Below are positions 23,180-32,632 of a DNA stretch of 64,000 nucleotides, piece after piece (position 1 is the first letter of the stretch; each line of letters starts with the position of its first letter). The notes beneath the pieces were generated by a model. The model was not told the origin of the DNA and did no database searches. It was given only the letters and a program-made list of their open reading frames with translations. The translations under genes and the position numbers were made by a program. The DNA is from Robiginitalea sediminis (GTDB taxonomy: Bacteria; Bacteroidota; Bacteroidia; Flavobacteriales; Flavobacteriaceae): contig NZ_NGNR01000001.1 of the NCBI RefSeq assembly GCF_002198115.1, positions 372,001-436,000 on the forward strand, given 5' to 3'.

Positions 23180-25113
23180 ACCAGTACGAGCTACACCGCC
23201 TGCTGGCCGGGTCCAGGCTCGGAGACCGCTCCGGGGGTACCCGAAAGGCCCTTTTTGAACAGCGGCTGGCTGCCAACCTAACGCTGATCCAGGACCTTTT
23301 TTTCAGCCTCTACCCGGACCAGGCCGATGCCTTTAAACGACTCCTGGGTAAATTGCCGGGGTGGTTTAAGGAGCGTACTACAGACCTGCAGGACCAGGAC
23401 CTGGACCGCCTTGCGGAAGGCCACTGGTACCAGTCCAGCCGGTGGGTGGGGATGCAGCTCTACGTAGACCGGTTCTGCGGGGACCTGAAGACCCTCGAGC
23501 AAAAACTCCCCTATTTCCAAAAACTGGGGGTGAACTTCCTGCACCTGATGCCCCTGACCAAAAGACCCAAAGGGCCCAACGACGGGGGGTACGCGGTTAA
23601 CAGTTATACCGAGATAGACCCGCGCTACGGCACGGACAAAGACTTCGCCAGGCTTTCAGCCACCTTCCGGGAAAACGGGATCTGCCTCATGCTCGATTTT
23701 GTGGTAAACCACACCTCGGACGAATTCTCCTGGGCGCAACGGGCCAAGGCAGGGGAAGCCCGGTTTCAGCAATACTATTACACCTATCCGGACCGTACTG
23801 TTCCGGACGCCTTTGAGGCGAACCTCCCTGAAATTTTCCCGGAAACCTCCCCGGGGAATTTTACCTACATCCCGGAAATGGACCGGTGGGTGATGACCGT
23901 TTTCAATTCCTACCAATGGGACCTGAACTACACCAACCCGGAGGTTTTCCTGGAAATGCTGGGAAATCTGATCCACCTGGCCAACATGGGAGTAGATGTC
24001 GTGCGTTTCGACGCCCTGGCCTTCCTGTGGAAAAAACTGGGCACCGATTCCCAGAACCTGCCGGAGGCACACCAGCTCATCAGCCTCTTCCGCCTTTGCC
24101 TTCAGGTGGTGGCCCCGGGGGTTGCCCTGCTGGCGGAAGCCATTGTGGCCCCGCATGAAATTGTCCGGTATTTCGGGGAAGGACCCTTAAAGGGCAATTC
24201 CTGCGAACTGGCCTACCACGCCACCTTTATGGCCTGCCTCTGGGATGCGGTTGCCACAACCAAAACTGGCCTGCTCTACAGAAGCCTGAGGCATATCCCG
24301 GAAAAACCGGCCTCCGGGAGCTGGATCAACTATATCCGTTGCCACGACGACATTGGCCTGGGGTTCGACAATGCCCATATTGCAGCCCTTGGGTGGGACC
24401 CCGGCATGCACCGGAAATTCCTGGTCGATTACTACTGCCAGCGCCTGGACTGGTCTCCTGCCAAGGGAGCTGTTTTTATGTTCAACCCCTTCACGGGCGA
24501 CGGCCGCATTACCGGAAGTGCCGCCTCCCTCCTGGGGCTTGAGAAGGCCCTGGAAGCCTCGGACCCCGAGGCCATTGACACGGCTGTAGATAAACTCCTG
24601 ATGCTCTACGGCATCATCCTGGCGGCCCCGGGCCTGCCCCTGGTTTATGCCGGGGACGAGATCGGGATGCCAAACGATTACTCCTACCTGGATGACCCTG
24701 CCATGGCCGAAGACAGCCGGTGGCTCAACCGTCCCCTCCACGACTGGAAAACCGTCCGGCGCCTGGGGGAGGCCTCCCTCCCGGCAACCCGCATTTTCGA
24801 ATCCCTCTCCCGAATGATCGGGTTGCGCAGGGAGATCCGCGCCCTAGACGGGGCCGGCGAAGCCTTGCTGCACGACCCGGGAAATGAACACCTGTTTGTC
24901 TTTGAAAGACGCGGCAAGGACGACGGCCTCCTGGTCGTGGCCAACTTCGCTTCTTCGGTGGAGGTATTGAATGCCAGCTGGCTACAGCGCCTGGGGTATG
25001 TGCAGGATGGCACCTACCACAACCTGGCCCGGGACACCCGGGGGAAGGTGGGCAGCGGGCTCCTCGAAGTCCCGCCTTACGCCCTGATTTGGCTCTCCAA
25101 AAGTCAGTTGTAA
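23176..25113 (+). CDS. GH13 amylosucrase / sucrose hydrolase
   Basis: 645 aa. The helical N-terminal domain (about 1-95) precedes a GH13 barrel, as in GH13 subfamily 4. The nucleophile is Asp279 (GVDVVRFDA), the acid/base Glu321 (LLAEAIVAP), and the transition-state pair sits in CHDDIGLG (His390-Asp391-Asp392). These positions and neighbours parallel Neisseria amylosucrase (Asp286, Glu328, Asp393). The enzyme would cleave sucrose, either building alpha-1,4-glucan and releasing fructose or simply hydrolysing it; sequence alone does not decide. No signal peptide, so it is cytoplasmic. No sucrose transporter is in the window. Confidence 0.9.
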   Translation: MNQYELHRLLAGSRLGDRSGGTRKALFEQRLAANLTLIQDLFFSLYPDQADAFKRLLGKLPGWFKERTTDLQDQDLDRLAEGHWYQSSRWVGMQLYVDRFCGDLKTLEQKLPYFQKLGVNFLHLMPLTKRPKGPNDGGYAVNSYTEIDPRYGTDKDFARLSATFRENGICLMLDFVVNHTSDEFSWAQRAKAGEARFQQYYYTYPDRTVPDAFEANLPEIFPETSPGNFTYIPEMDRWVMTVFNSYQWDLNYTNPEVFLEMLGNLIHLANMGVDVVRFDALAFLWKKLGTDSQNLPEAHQLISLFRLCLQVVAPGVALLAEAIVAPHEIVRYFGEGPLKGNSCELAYHATFMACLWDAVATTKTGLLYRSLRHIPEKPASGSWINYIRCHDDIGLGFDNAHIAALGWDPGMHRKFLVDYYCQRLDWSPAKGAVFMFNPFTGDGRITGSAASLLGLEKALEASDPEAIDTAVDKLLMLYGIILAAPGLPLVYAGDEIGMPNDYSYLDDPAMAEDSRWLNRPLHDWKTVRRLGEASLPATRIFESLSRMIGLRREIRALDGAGEALLHDPGNEHLFVFERRGKDDGLLVVANFASSVEVLNASWLQRLGYVQDGTYHNLARDTRGKVGSGLLEVPPYALIWLSKSQL

Positions 25114-26240
25114 CGCACTTTTCTCAGGATGCGCAGGGATTCCTTTAGGGAAATATAGGAGGCCTCATGCCTGGTTTTGAGCCAGGAGCGGGCAGCCAGG
25201 AGTTCATCCCTCGATTTCTCAAAACCATTCAGGTAACAGATCAGCAAGAGGGAAGGTATTTGTGGCAGGTCCCGTTCCTCCGCAGGGGTTAACGGGATCC
25301 CCCGGCTGAGTTTCGCCCAAATGGCGGTGCAGGCGTTGAGGATGTGGTGTAAGGTCTTCCGGTCGTATTGGGGAGGCTCAAAAACCAGGTCGCTCTCTAT
25401 CTGGTAATCCCCGTTTTCCTGGAAGCGGATGGCTACCTTCTCCAGGGGGTAGTAGTGCTTCTGGTTCTCCAGGCCCAGGTAGACGTATTCCACAATGTTG
25501 AAGGAATCCGCATCGAAGCTGATGGCCACCTCATCGAGGGCGGAATAAAAGAGTTTGACCTGCTCGTTGATCAGTTCGATATCGACCCGGGAGAAGTACT
25601 CATGTTCCCGGACCACCTTCCGGTTGCCGGCCCAGCACACCACGAACTGCTCTTTAAACACCCGGTAGAAACTCGGCAGGTCCGCATGGCGGATGTTGAT
25701 AAAATCGATGACCCCATCCAGGGTGAGTTCGATGTTGTTGCGGGCGTGCTGTTCGATGCGGGCCACCACTTCCGAATTCACATCTGCGAGTTCGAGGTTG
25801 TCCTTCCGGGGTTTGCTGATGCTCCCTTCCCGGAAAAAAACCATCCCCCCATAGTATTTCCAGATGTTCTTGCGGAGGGAGCAAAGCCGGCCCGAAGACC
25901 GGATGGTCACCAGACCCACCACCTTGCCCTCTGGCAGGTTGGGGAACTGGACGTTCTCGTAGGCAATCCGAGGGGGAGCATCCAGATAGGCATTAACCAG
26001 ATTCTGGATCTTGCTGTCGTCGAAGAAGTCCACGCCTGTGATTTCGTTGTTGGCATCCTCCACTCCCACCACAATGTAGGAGCGGTTGGCCGGGTTGCTG
26101 TTGGAAAGGGCGCAGACGTGTTTCAAAAACTTGGCCTTCCCTTCCTTGTGACCAATATCGATGAAGCGCTTTTTGTCGTAGAAACTGTTCTCGTCGTTAT
26201 GCGCCAACAGGGTCTTAATCAGAAGGCGCTTGTTGATCAT
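25104..26240 (-). CDS. AlbA_2 (Schlafen-type) domain ATP-binding/DNA-binding protein
   Basis: 378 aa. The N-terminal ~150 residues fit the AlbA_2/Schlafen fold: KAKFLKHVCALSNSNPANRSYIVVGVED, then GVDFFDDSKIQNLVNAYLDAPP and the beta strand pair ending VFFREGSIS. The C-terminal half is not recognised. Members are often annotated as transcriptional regulators or ATP-binding proteins, with little experimental basis. The end overlaps the convergent amylosucrase by 10 nt, and the start overlaps the SDR stop by 4 nt. Confidence 0.8.
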   Translation of the reverse strand: MINKRLLIKTLLAHNDENSFYDKKRFIDIGHKEGKAKFLKHVCALSNSNPANRSYIVVGVEDANNEITGVDFFDDSKIQNLVNAYLDAPPRIAYENVQFPNLPEGKVVGLVTIRSSGRLCSLRKNIWKYYGGMVFFREGSISKPRKDNLELADVNSEVVARIEQHARNNIELTLDGVIDFINIRHADLPSFYRVFKEQFVVCWAGNRKVVREHEYFSRVDIELINEQVKLFYSALDEVAISFDADSFNIVEYVYLGLENQKHYYPLEKVAIRFQENGDYQIESDLVFEPPQYDRKTLHHILNACTAIWAKLSRGIPLTPAEERDLPQIPSLLLICYLNGFEKSRDELLAARSWLKTRHEASYISLKESLRILRKVRYN

Positions 26241-26986
26241 GACTTTCTACGTACGATGGTACTACTGGCCTGGGCGGTGGGCATGACCACCAGGTCCGCG
26301 ATGTTCACATGGGGCGGGCGGCTGATGGCAAACGAAATGAGGTCTGCGATGTCTTCGGGTTTCAGGGGTTGGAACCCCTGGTACACCCCGGCGGCACGAT
26401 CCGTGTCCCCTTTAAACCGCACCTCGCTGAACTCGGTTTCCACCAGGCCCGGGTTGACGGCCCCTACCCGGATCCCCGCTTCATTGAGGTCTATCCGCAT
26501 GGCCTGGTTGAGCGCATCCACGGCGTGTTTGCTCGCGCAGTAGACATTGCCCTTCGGATATACCTCCTTCCCTGCCGTGGACCCGATGTTGATAATGTGG
26601 CCTGCCCCGGACTCCAGCATCATAGGCAGGACGGCATGGGTGACGTAAAGGAGGCCTTTGACGTTAATGTCCATCATGGCATCCCAGTCCTCCAGGGACC
26701 CGGATTGAATGGGGTCCAGACCATGGGCGTTTCCGGCGTTGTTGACCAGGATATCCACGGGCCTGAAAGCCTCTGGCAACCCGTTTATGGCAGCCGCGAC
26801 AGCCTCCTTGTTGCGCACGTCGAAGACCAGGGTATGCAGGGCATCACCCCATGTGTCACGCAATTCTGAAAGGCGGTCTTCCCTCCTGCCGCAGGCGATA
26901 ATCCGGTAACCCTCCCCGGCCAGCCGGTTTACGGTGGCGCGGCCAATCCCACTGGTGGCTCCGGTAATCAATACAACTTTATCCAT
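26237..26986 (-). CDS. SDR-family NADP-dependent oxidoreductase (YdfG-like)
   Basis: 249 aa classical short-chain dehydrogenase. TGATSGIG near 7-14 binds cofactor, NNAG is near 88, a Ser in NIGSTAG and the YCASK pair (Tyr/Lys near 153-157) form the catalytic site, and VNPGLVETEFSEVRFKGD is typical of the YdfG 3-hydroxy acid/serine dehydrogenase subgroup. The substrate is not certain. It lies 19 nt downstream of an aldo/keto reductase gene in the same unit. Confidence 0.9.
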   Translation of the reverse strand: MDKVVLITGATSGIGRATVNRLAGEGYRIIACGRREDRLSELRDTWGDALHTLVFDVRNKEAVAAAINGLPEAFRPVDILVNNAGNAHGLDPIQSGSLEDWDAMMDINVKGLLYVTHAVLPMMLESGAGHIINIGSTAGKEVYPKGNVYCASKHAVDALNQAMRIDLNEAGIRVGAVNPGLVETEFSEVRFKGDTDRAAGVYQGFQPLKPEDIADLISFAISRPPHVNIADLVVMPTAQASSTIVRRKS

Positions 26987-27005
26987 GTCTTCCTTTTGGT
27001 TTACT

Positions 27006-27881
27006 TCAGGGTACTTTATGGCCCTGGGCGGCCACGAGGAGCTCGAACCAGTCCTCCAATTCCAGCTCCAGGTTGCAGGCCTCCAGGGATTCTTTCAGGC
27101 GCTCCGGGCGGGTGGTCCCCACCACGGGGCGGATTCCGGCAGGGTGCTGCATAAGCCAGGCCAGCAAGAGCTGGTTTTCACTCGCCCCGTAACGCCGGGT
27201 TAGCCCTTCCAAACAGCCGGCAATTCGTTCCCGGGCCGGGTCCTCCCCGCGGAAGTAGGAGCCAAGCGGGCTCCAGGCCATCGCCATCCGGCCGTGTTGC
27301 AGGCAATCGTCCAGAACGCCGTTGTACAGGGCTTCACGGGCCGTCAGGGAACACTCAAACTGATGGGCGGAAACCTCGGCCGCAGCACTGATCAGGGCTA
27401 CCTGGGAAGGGGTGAAATTCGAAACCCCGAAAGCCCGTACCTTCCCCGACTCCCGAAGTACGGCAAAGGCCTCGGCAACTTCGGCAGGGTGCATGAGCGG
27501 GCTGGGCCTGTGCAACAGCAGCAGGTCCAGGTACTCCGTTTTCAGGTTTTTGAGGGATTGCTCCGCAGACCAGACAATATAGGCCTTGTCGTACTGGTAA
27601 TGTTTCACCCGGTTTGGCCTGGACTCACAGAGGTACTGTATGCCGCATTTGCTGATCAGCTCGAGGTTTTCCCGGGCTGCGCCACTTTCCTTCAGGGCAG
27701 TCCCGAAGGCGGCTTCGGTGGTGTATCCACCGTAAATATCGGCGTGGTCGAAGGTGCGGATTCCGATATCCAGGCAGTGATCTATGAGCCCTGCCATGGC
27801 CGGGGTATCCAGCTCCCTTCCCCACCGCCCCCAGGTCATGGTTCCGGCAATGATTCGGGAGGGGTTAACGGGCGTCTGCAT
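27006..27881 (-). CDS. Aldo/keto reductase (YdhF-like)
   Basis: 291 aa NADPH-dependent reductase. FDHADIYGGYTTE near 39-51 holds the catalytic Asp and Tyr, LLLLHRPSPLMHP near 123-135 the active-site region, GVSNFTPSQV near 150-159 and the C-terminal RPVVGTTRPERL the cofactor loop. The pattern resembles E. coli YdhF. Substrate unknown. It is first of an AKR-SDR-AlbA unit. Confidence 0.9.
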   Translation of the reverse strand: MQTPVNPSRIIAGTMTWGRWGRELDTPAMAGLIDHCLDIGIRTFDHADIYGGYTTEAAFGTALKESGAARENLELISKCGIQYLCESRPNRVKHYQYDKAYIVWSAEQSLKNLKTEYLDLLLLHRPSPLMHPAEVAEAFAVLRESGKVRAFGVSNFTPSQVALISAAAEVSAHQFECSLTAREALYNGVLDDCLQHGRMAMAWSPLGSYFRGEDPARERIAGCLEGLTRRYGASENQLLLAWLMQHPAGIRPVVGTTRPERLKESLEACNLELELEDWFELLVAAQGHKVP

Positions 27882-28042
27882 AGGCTTGTGAATGTAGAAA
27901 TAAAATCCCTTAAAACCATCATAAAACTGGGGGTTTTGCGGTATTTTTAACCAATCGTTAACAGGGCAATCGTAAATAAATTTTCAATTTGCGGCTTGCA
28001 ACTAAACAGGCTTATCGACAAACAATTACTAAAGCTTTTGGG

Positions 28043-29044
28043 ATGGAAGAAACCCGTGCAGTGGACATTAGCGCTGTAAATGAAAAAATAGCCGAGCAAA
28101 GTGCCTTTATTGACCTGCTGATCCGAGAAATGGACAAGGCCATTATAGGACAGCGCTACATGGTAGAGCGATTGCTCATCGGATTGCTGGGGCAGGGACA
28201 TATCCTGCTGGAAGGCGTTCCCGGGCTGGCCAAGACCCTGGCCATCAAAAGCCTTGCCCAGGCCGTAAAAGGGAGCTTTTCCCGCATACAGTTTACCCCG
28301 GACCTGTTGCCTGCCGATGTGATCGGAACCCTGATCTACAACATCAAGGAGAACGATTTCTCCATCAAGCGCGGGCCCATTTTCGCCAATTTTATCCTGG
28401 CCGATGAGATCAACCGGGCCCCTGCCAAGGTGCAGTCGGCCCTGCTGGAAGCGATGCAGGAACGGCAGGTAACCATCGGGGATGAAACCTTCGGGCTGGA
28501 CGAACCCTTCCTGGTTATGGCTACCCAGAACCCGGTGGAACAGGAGGGTACATACCCCCTCCCTGAAGCCCAGGTGGACCGTTTTATGCTAAAGACCATC
28601 ATCGACTACCCGAAGATGACCGAGGAACAGCTCATCATCCGCCAGAACCTGAAAGGCGAAAAACCGGCCATCAACCCGGTGGTGAGCCTAAAACAAATAC
28701 TGACAGCGCAGGAAGCCGTCCGGGGGGTCTACATGGATGAGAAGATCGAGAAGTACATCCTCGACATCGTCTTTGCCACGCGTTACCCGGAAAAGTACGG
28801 CCTCTCCGAAATTAAACCGCTGATCAGCTTCGGGGCATCTCCCCGGGGCAGTATCAACATGGCCACGGCAGCCAAGTGCTATGCCTTTATCAAACGCCGG
28901 GGCTATGTGATTCCGGAAGACGTCCGGGCCATTGTCCACGACGTGCTCCGTCACCGGATTGGGATTACCTATGAGGCCGAAGCGGAAAACGTCACCTCGG
29001 AGGAACTCATTAACCGCATCGTAAACCAGGTGGAAGTCCCCTAG
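28043..29044 (+). CDS. MoxR-family AAA+ ATPase of the Bat operon
   Basis: 333 aa. Walker A GVPGLAKT at 58-65, Walker B in FILADEINRAPAKVQ near 118-132, and a sensor-type ATQNPVEQEGTYPLPEAQVDRF segment. MoxR ATPases act as chaperones that work with von Willebrand A proteins encoded nearby, here BatA and BatB. ATG 28043 is chosen over an upstream in-frame start because it begins the normal MoxR N-terminus. It is the first gene of an eight-gene operon; the 161-nt upstream gap is AT-rich and holds the promoter. Confidence 0.92.
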   Translation: MEETRAVDISAVNEKIAEQSAFIDLLIREMDKAIIGQRYMVERLLIGLLGQGHILLEGVPGLAKTLAIKSLAQAVKGSFSRIQFTPDLLPADVIGTLIYNIKENDFSIKRGPIFANFILADEINRAPAKVQSALLEAMQERQVTIGDETFGLDEPFLVMATQNPVEQEGTYPLPEAQVDRFMLKTIIDYPKMTEEQLIIRQNLKGEKPAINPVVSLKQILTAQEAVRGVYMDEKIEKYILDIVFATRYPEKYGLSEIKPLISFGASPRGSINMATAAKCYAFIKRRGYVIPEDVRAIVHDVLRHRIGITYEAEAENVTSEELINRIVNQVEVP

Positions 29045-29108
29045 GGATTGCTCATTGGCCCCCTGTTTTTTCGGATTCCGGAACCTGCTTTCAAGGCCCT
29101 GACCCGTT

Positions 29109-29975
29109 ATGGATACCAAAGCGCTTTTAAAGAAAGTTCGCAAGATCGAGATTAAGACCCGCCGTCTTTCCGATCACATTTTCGGGGGGGAGTACCACTC
29201 CACCTTCAAAGGGCGCGGCATGACCTTCAGCGAAGTGCGGCAATACCAGTACGGAGACGATGTACGGGCCATAGACTGGAACGTTACCGCCCGCTACAAC
29301 GAGCCGTTTGTGAAAGTGTTCGAGGAGGAGCGGGAACTCACCATGATGCTGCTGGTAGACGTCAGCGGTTCGGAGTTTTTCGGCACGGTAGAGCAGTTTA
29401 AACGCGAGGTTCTCACCGAGATCTCGGCAACCCTGGCGTTCTCTGCCTTGCAGAACAACGACAAGGTGGGACTTATCCTGTTTTCGGATGAGGTGGAGTT
29501 GTTTATCCCTCCGAAAAAGGGGAAAAGCCACGTACTTCGTATCATCCGGGAACTCCTGGAATTTGAGCCCAAAAGCCATAAGACCGATCTGTCCGAGGCC
29601 CTGAAGTACCTCTCCAATGTCATGAAGAAAAAGGCCATTGTTTTTGTGCTTTCGGATTTCATGGCGGCAGATTACGAACATACCCTCCGGATAACCGGGA
29701 AGAAACACGACCTGACCGGCATCCGGGTTTACGACCCTGTGGAAGCAGAGATTCCAAACCTGGGGCTGGTACGCATGCAGGACGCAGAAACCGGTCAAAT
29801 GCGGATGGTCAACACCCAGTCCAGGGCCTTGCGCCAACGCTATGCCGACCACTACAGGGAACGCATCCGGTATTACCACGAAACCTTTAAACGCGCAGGC
29901 TGCGGGTCCCTCGATTGCCGGGTGGACGAAAGCTATGTAAAAAAATTGCTGGGCTTTTTCAAACAAAGGGCCTGA
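29109..29975 (+). CDS. DUF58-domain protein of the Bat operon
   Basis: 288 aa, with the DUF58 core YQYGDDVRAIDWNVTARYNEPFVKVFEEERE near 45-75, followed by a VWA-like start MMLLVDVSGSEFFGT with a MIDAS-type DxSxS. Always found next to MoxR ATPases; probably a soluble partner or substrate of the chaperone. The TGA stop overlaps the next ATG by one base. Confidence 0.9.
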   Translation: MDTKALLKKVRKIEIKTRRLSDHIFGGEYHSTFKGRGMTFSEVRQYQYGDDVRAIDWNVTARYNEPFVKVFEEERELTMMLLVDVSGSEFFGTVEQFKREVLTEISATLAFSALQNNDKVGLILFSDEVELFIPPKKGKSHVLRIIRELLEFEPKSHKTDLSEALKYLSNVMKKKAIVFVLSDFMAADYEHTLRITGKKHDLTGIRVYDPVEAEIPNLGLVRMQDAETGQMRMVNTQSRALRQRYADHYRERIRYYHETFKRAGCGSLDCRVDESYVKKLLGFFKQRA

Positions 29976-31627
29976 TGGGAATGAACACGAAAAGGCAACA
30001 TATCGGGATTACCTGGGGGCTGGCTTCGGCCCTGTGGCTCCTTTGCCTTTTTGGCGCCATGGCCCAGGAGGGTCCGGTAATCCGCAGCGCTGTAGATACT
30101 GCCGCCATCCGAATCGGGGAGCAGATCCGGTTTACCGTGGAGGTCGAAGCGGACTCTGCCGCAAACGTCATATTCCCAGAGGGGCAGACCTTTTCCCCCC
30201 TGGAAACCGTAGAGGCCCTGCCCACCGACACCACCCGGGAAGACCACCGGATGCGGTTGCTCAAAACCTATGCCCTGACCCAGTTCGATTCGGGGTATTT
30301 CCTGCTGCCCAGCCAACGTATCGAAGTGGACGGGCGCGGCTATTTCACCGACTCCCTGTTTGTGTCAGTAGCTACCATCCCGGTAGACACGGTTACCCAG
30401 AAAATGTACGATATCAAACCCCTGGAGGATGTGGAAGCCTCTTCCTGGGGGTGGCTGCGCATCCTGGGGTGGGTAGTCCTCGCCCTGCTTTTTGCCGGGG
30501 GGCTTTTCTATTGGTTTTTCTGGCGCCGTAAACCCCTTTCGGAATCCGAGCAGGAAGCTTTGTTGCCGCCTTTTGAAAGGGCGTTGCACCAGTTGCGGCA
30601 ATTGGAGGACTCCCGGTACCTCATCCAGGACGAATTCAAGGCCTATTATACCGAACTGACCAACATCGTTCGGTTATACCTGGAGGATGAAATCCATGTG
30701 AGTGCCCTGGAGAGCACTACCTCCGAACTCATCACCAAGCTGGAGATGCTCCGGGACGCCGGGCAGCTGAACCTCGACCCGGAAACCCTGTCCCAGTTCA
30801 GGACCATCCTGGAAACGGCGGACCTGGTTAAGTTCGCCAAGTCCAAACCCGCCACCTCCAGGGCCGAGGAGGACCGCAAGGCTGTGGAACTTATCGTAGT
30901 GAAAACACACGACGCCATCCCCCCGCCCACAGAGGAGGAACTAATGGAACAAGAGGCCTACAAGGAAGCCCAACGCGCACTGCAACGCCGCAAACGAATC
31001 CGGCTGGCAGCGGCTGCAGCAGGCATCCTCCTCTTGGTAGGTTCCGGCGCTTCCGTGGCCTATTTCGGAGTAGACCGGGTGCGGGAGTCTGTTTTCGGGA
31101 CCCCGACCAAATCCCTCCTGGAAGGGGAATGGATTTCCAGCTCCTATGGCTACCCTCCAATCCTGGTAGAAACCCCACAGGTCCTGCTCAGGAAGGAAAT
31201 CACGATCCCACCGGAAATGCGCGCCAGTATTGCAGACATGCATATCTTCGGGTACGACAACCCCGGCGCCAGGCTATCGGTCATGGTCAGCTCCACCGTA
31301 CTGACCGACCCGGAAGCCGAGCCCGACATAGAAGGCAGTATTGAAGCCGTGCTCGCCCGCTTCGAGCAGTCCGGGGCCCGCAATATCATCACCAAACAGG
31401 ATTCCTTCACTACCGCCTCCGGAGTAGAGGGTATCAAAGTTTACGGCAGTGCCCGTTTTGCCGTCCCGGATTCCGGGGACAGCTTGGACGGCGCCTACCA
31501 AATCCTGTTATTCGGGGGCAAGGGCTTCCTGCAGCAGGTAGTCCTGTCCTGGGAAGAAGGGGATGCCTACGCCGAAGCCATCGTGCAGCGCATCCTGCAA
31601 ACCCTCGATGTAAAAACAACCGTATGA
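29975..31627 (+). CDS. DUF4381-like membrane protein of the Bat operon
   Basis: 550 aa. N-terminal signal peptide ending near AMAQ (about residue 29), a periplasmic beta-rich domain, a transmembrane helix near 165-185 (ILGWVVLALLFAGGLFYWFFW), a cytoplasmic helical domain resembling DUF4381 (LTNIVRLYLEDEIHVSALESTTSELI), a second hydrophobic segment near 345-360 and a C-terminal domain not recognised. It sits where Bat operons encode a DUF4381 protein between DUF58 and BatA. The longer-than-usual C-terminal extension is unexplained. The stop overlaps the batA start by 4 nt. Confidence 0.75.
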   Translation: MGMNTKRQHIGITWGLASALWLLCLFGAMAQEGPVIRSAVDTAAIRIGEQIRFTVEVEADSAANVIFPEGQTFSPLETVEALPTDTTREDHRMRLLKTYALTQFDSGYFLLPSQRIEVDGRGYFTDSLFVSVATIPVDTVTQKMYDIKPLEDVEASSWGWLRILGWVVLALLFAGGLFYWFFWRRKPLSESEQEALLPPFERALHQLRQLEDSRYLIQDEFKAYYTELTNIVRLYLEDEIHVSALESTTSELITKLEMLRDAGQLNLDPETLSQFRTILETADLVKFAKSKPATSRAEEDRKAVELIVVKTHDAIPPPTEEELMEQEAYKEAQRALQRRKRIRLAAAAAGILLLVGSGASVAYFGVDRVRESVFGTPTKSLLEGEWISSSYGYPPILVETPQVLLRKEITIPPEMRASIADMHIFGYDNPGARLSVMVSSTVLTDPEAEPDIEGSIEAVLARFEQSGARNIITKQDSFTTASGVEGIKVYGSARFAVPDSGDSLDGAYQILLFGGKGFLQQVVLSWEEGDAYAEAIVQRILQTLDVKTTV

Positions 31628-32625
31628 TCGGGAACAACATCACATTCGCCAACCCTGAGTATTTCTGGCTGCTGCTGGCCCTGCCGGTGGCACTGGCGTG
31701 GTACCTGATCAAACGCAACAAACAGAGTGCGCACCTGCGCATGTCCAGCCTTACTGGTTTTGGGGCCCGGGGCCTGCTGGACCGGCTCTACCCCCTTCCT
31801 TTTGCCCTGAGGCTCCTGGCCCTTGCCGCTGTCATTACCGCCATGGCGCGCCCGCAGACCCAGGATGTCTCCACCCGAACCAAGACTACCAAGGGCATCG
31901 ACATTGTCATGGCCATAGACGTCTCCTCCAGTATGCTGGCGCGGGACCTGAAACCCAACCGCCTCTCGGCCCTGAAGGAGGTTGCCGGGGAGTTCATCCG
32001 TCAAAGGCCCAATGACCGCATTGGCCTGGTAGCTTACGCCGGGGAAAGCTATACCAAAACCCCCATAACCAGCGACAAGTCCATTGTCCTGTCTGCCATG
32101 AAGGAAATCACCTATGGGCAGCTCAACGACGGCACTGCCATCGGGATGGGGCTGGCAACGGCCGTAAACCGCCTGAAGGAAAGCCAGGCGGTATCCAAGG
32201 TCATTATCCTGCTTACGGACGGGGTAAACAATGCCGGCTTTATCGAGCCCCAAACCGCCGCGGACCTGGCCCTGGAATACGACATCAAGACCTATACCAT
32301 TGGCCTGGGCACCAACGGGAATGCCCTTTCCCCTATAGGCTATAACCCGGATGGCTCCTTCCGCTACGGCATGCGGCAGGTAGAAATAGACGAAGCCCTT
32401 TTGGAAGACATCGCCCAAGCTACGGGGGGGCAGTATTTCCGGGCCACAGACAATGAAAAACTCCAGGAGATCTACGATGAGATCAACAAGCTGGAAAAAA
32501 CGGAAATTGAGGAATTCAAGTATTACCGGTACGAGGAGAAGTTCCGGCCCTGGGTGCTCCTTGCCGGAGGCCTGTTGCTCCTGGAATGGCTCCTGAGGTA
32601 TACCCTGTTCCGCAGTTTTATCTGA
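31624..32625 (+). CDS. batA: BatA, VWA-domain membrane protein
   Basis: 333 aa. Two N-terminal membrane helices (about 12-29 and 60-77), a VWA domain with MIDAS DVSSS (Asp99, Ser101, Ser103), the threonine in NDGTAIG and the aspartate in LLTDGVNN, then a C-terminal helix near 308-325. The intact MIDAS implies metal-dependent protein binding. BatA and BatB form membrane complexes in Bacteroides and Leptospira linked to aerotolerance and stress. Confidence 0.92.
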   Translation: MIGNNITFANPEYFWLLLALPVALAWYLIKRNKQSAHLRMSSLTGFGARGLLDRLYPLPFALRLLALAAVITAMARPQTQDVSTRTKTTKGIDIVMAIDVSSSMLARDLKPNRLSALKEVAGEFIRQRPNDRIGLVAYAGESYTKTPITSDKSIVLSAMKEITYGQLNDGTAIGMGLATAVNRLKESQAVSKVIILLTDGVNNAGFIEPQTAADLALEYDIKTYTIGLGTNGNALSPIGYNPDGSFRYGMRQVEIDEALLEDIAQATGGQYFRATDNEKLQEIYDEINKLEKTEIEEFKYYRYEEKFRPWVLLAGGLLLLEWLLRYTLFRSFI

Positions 32626-32632
32626 TCAAGAC

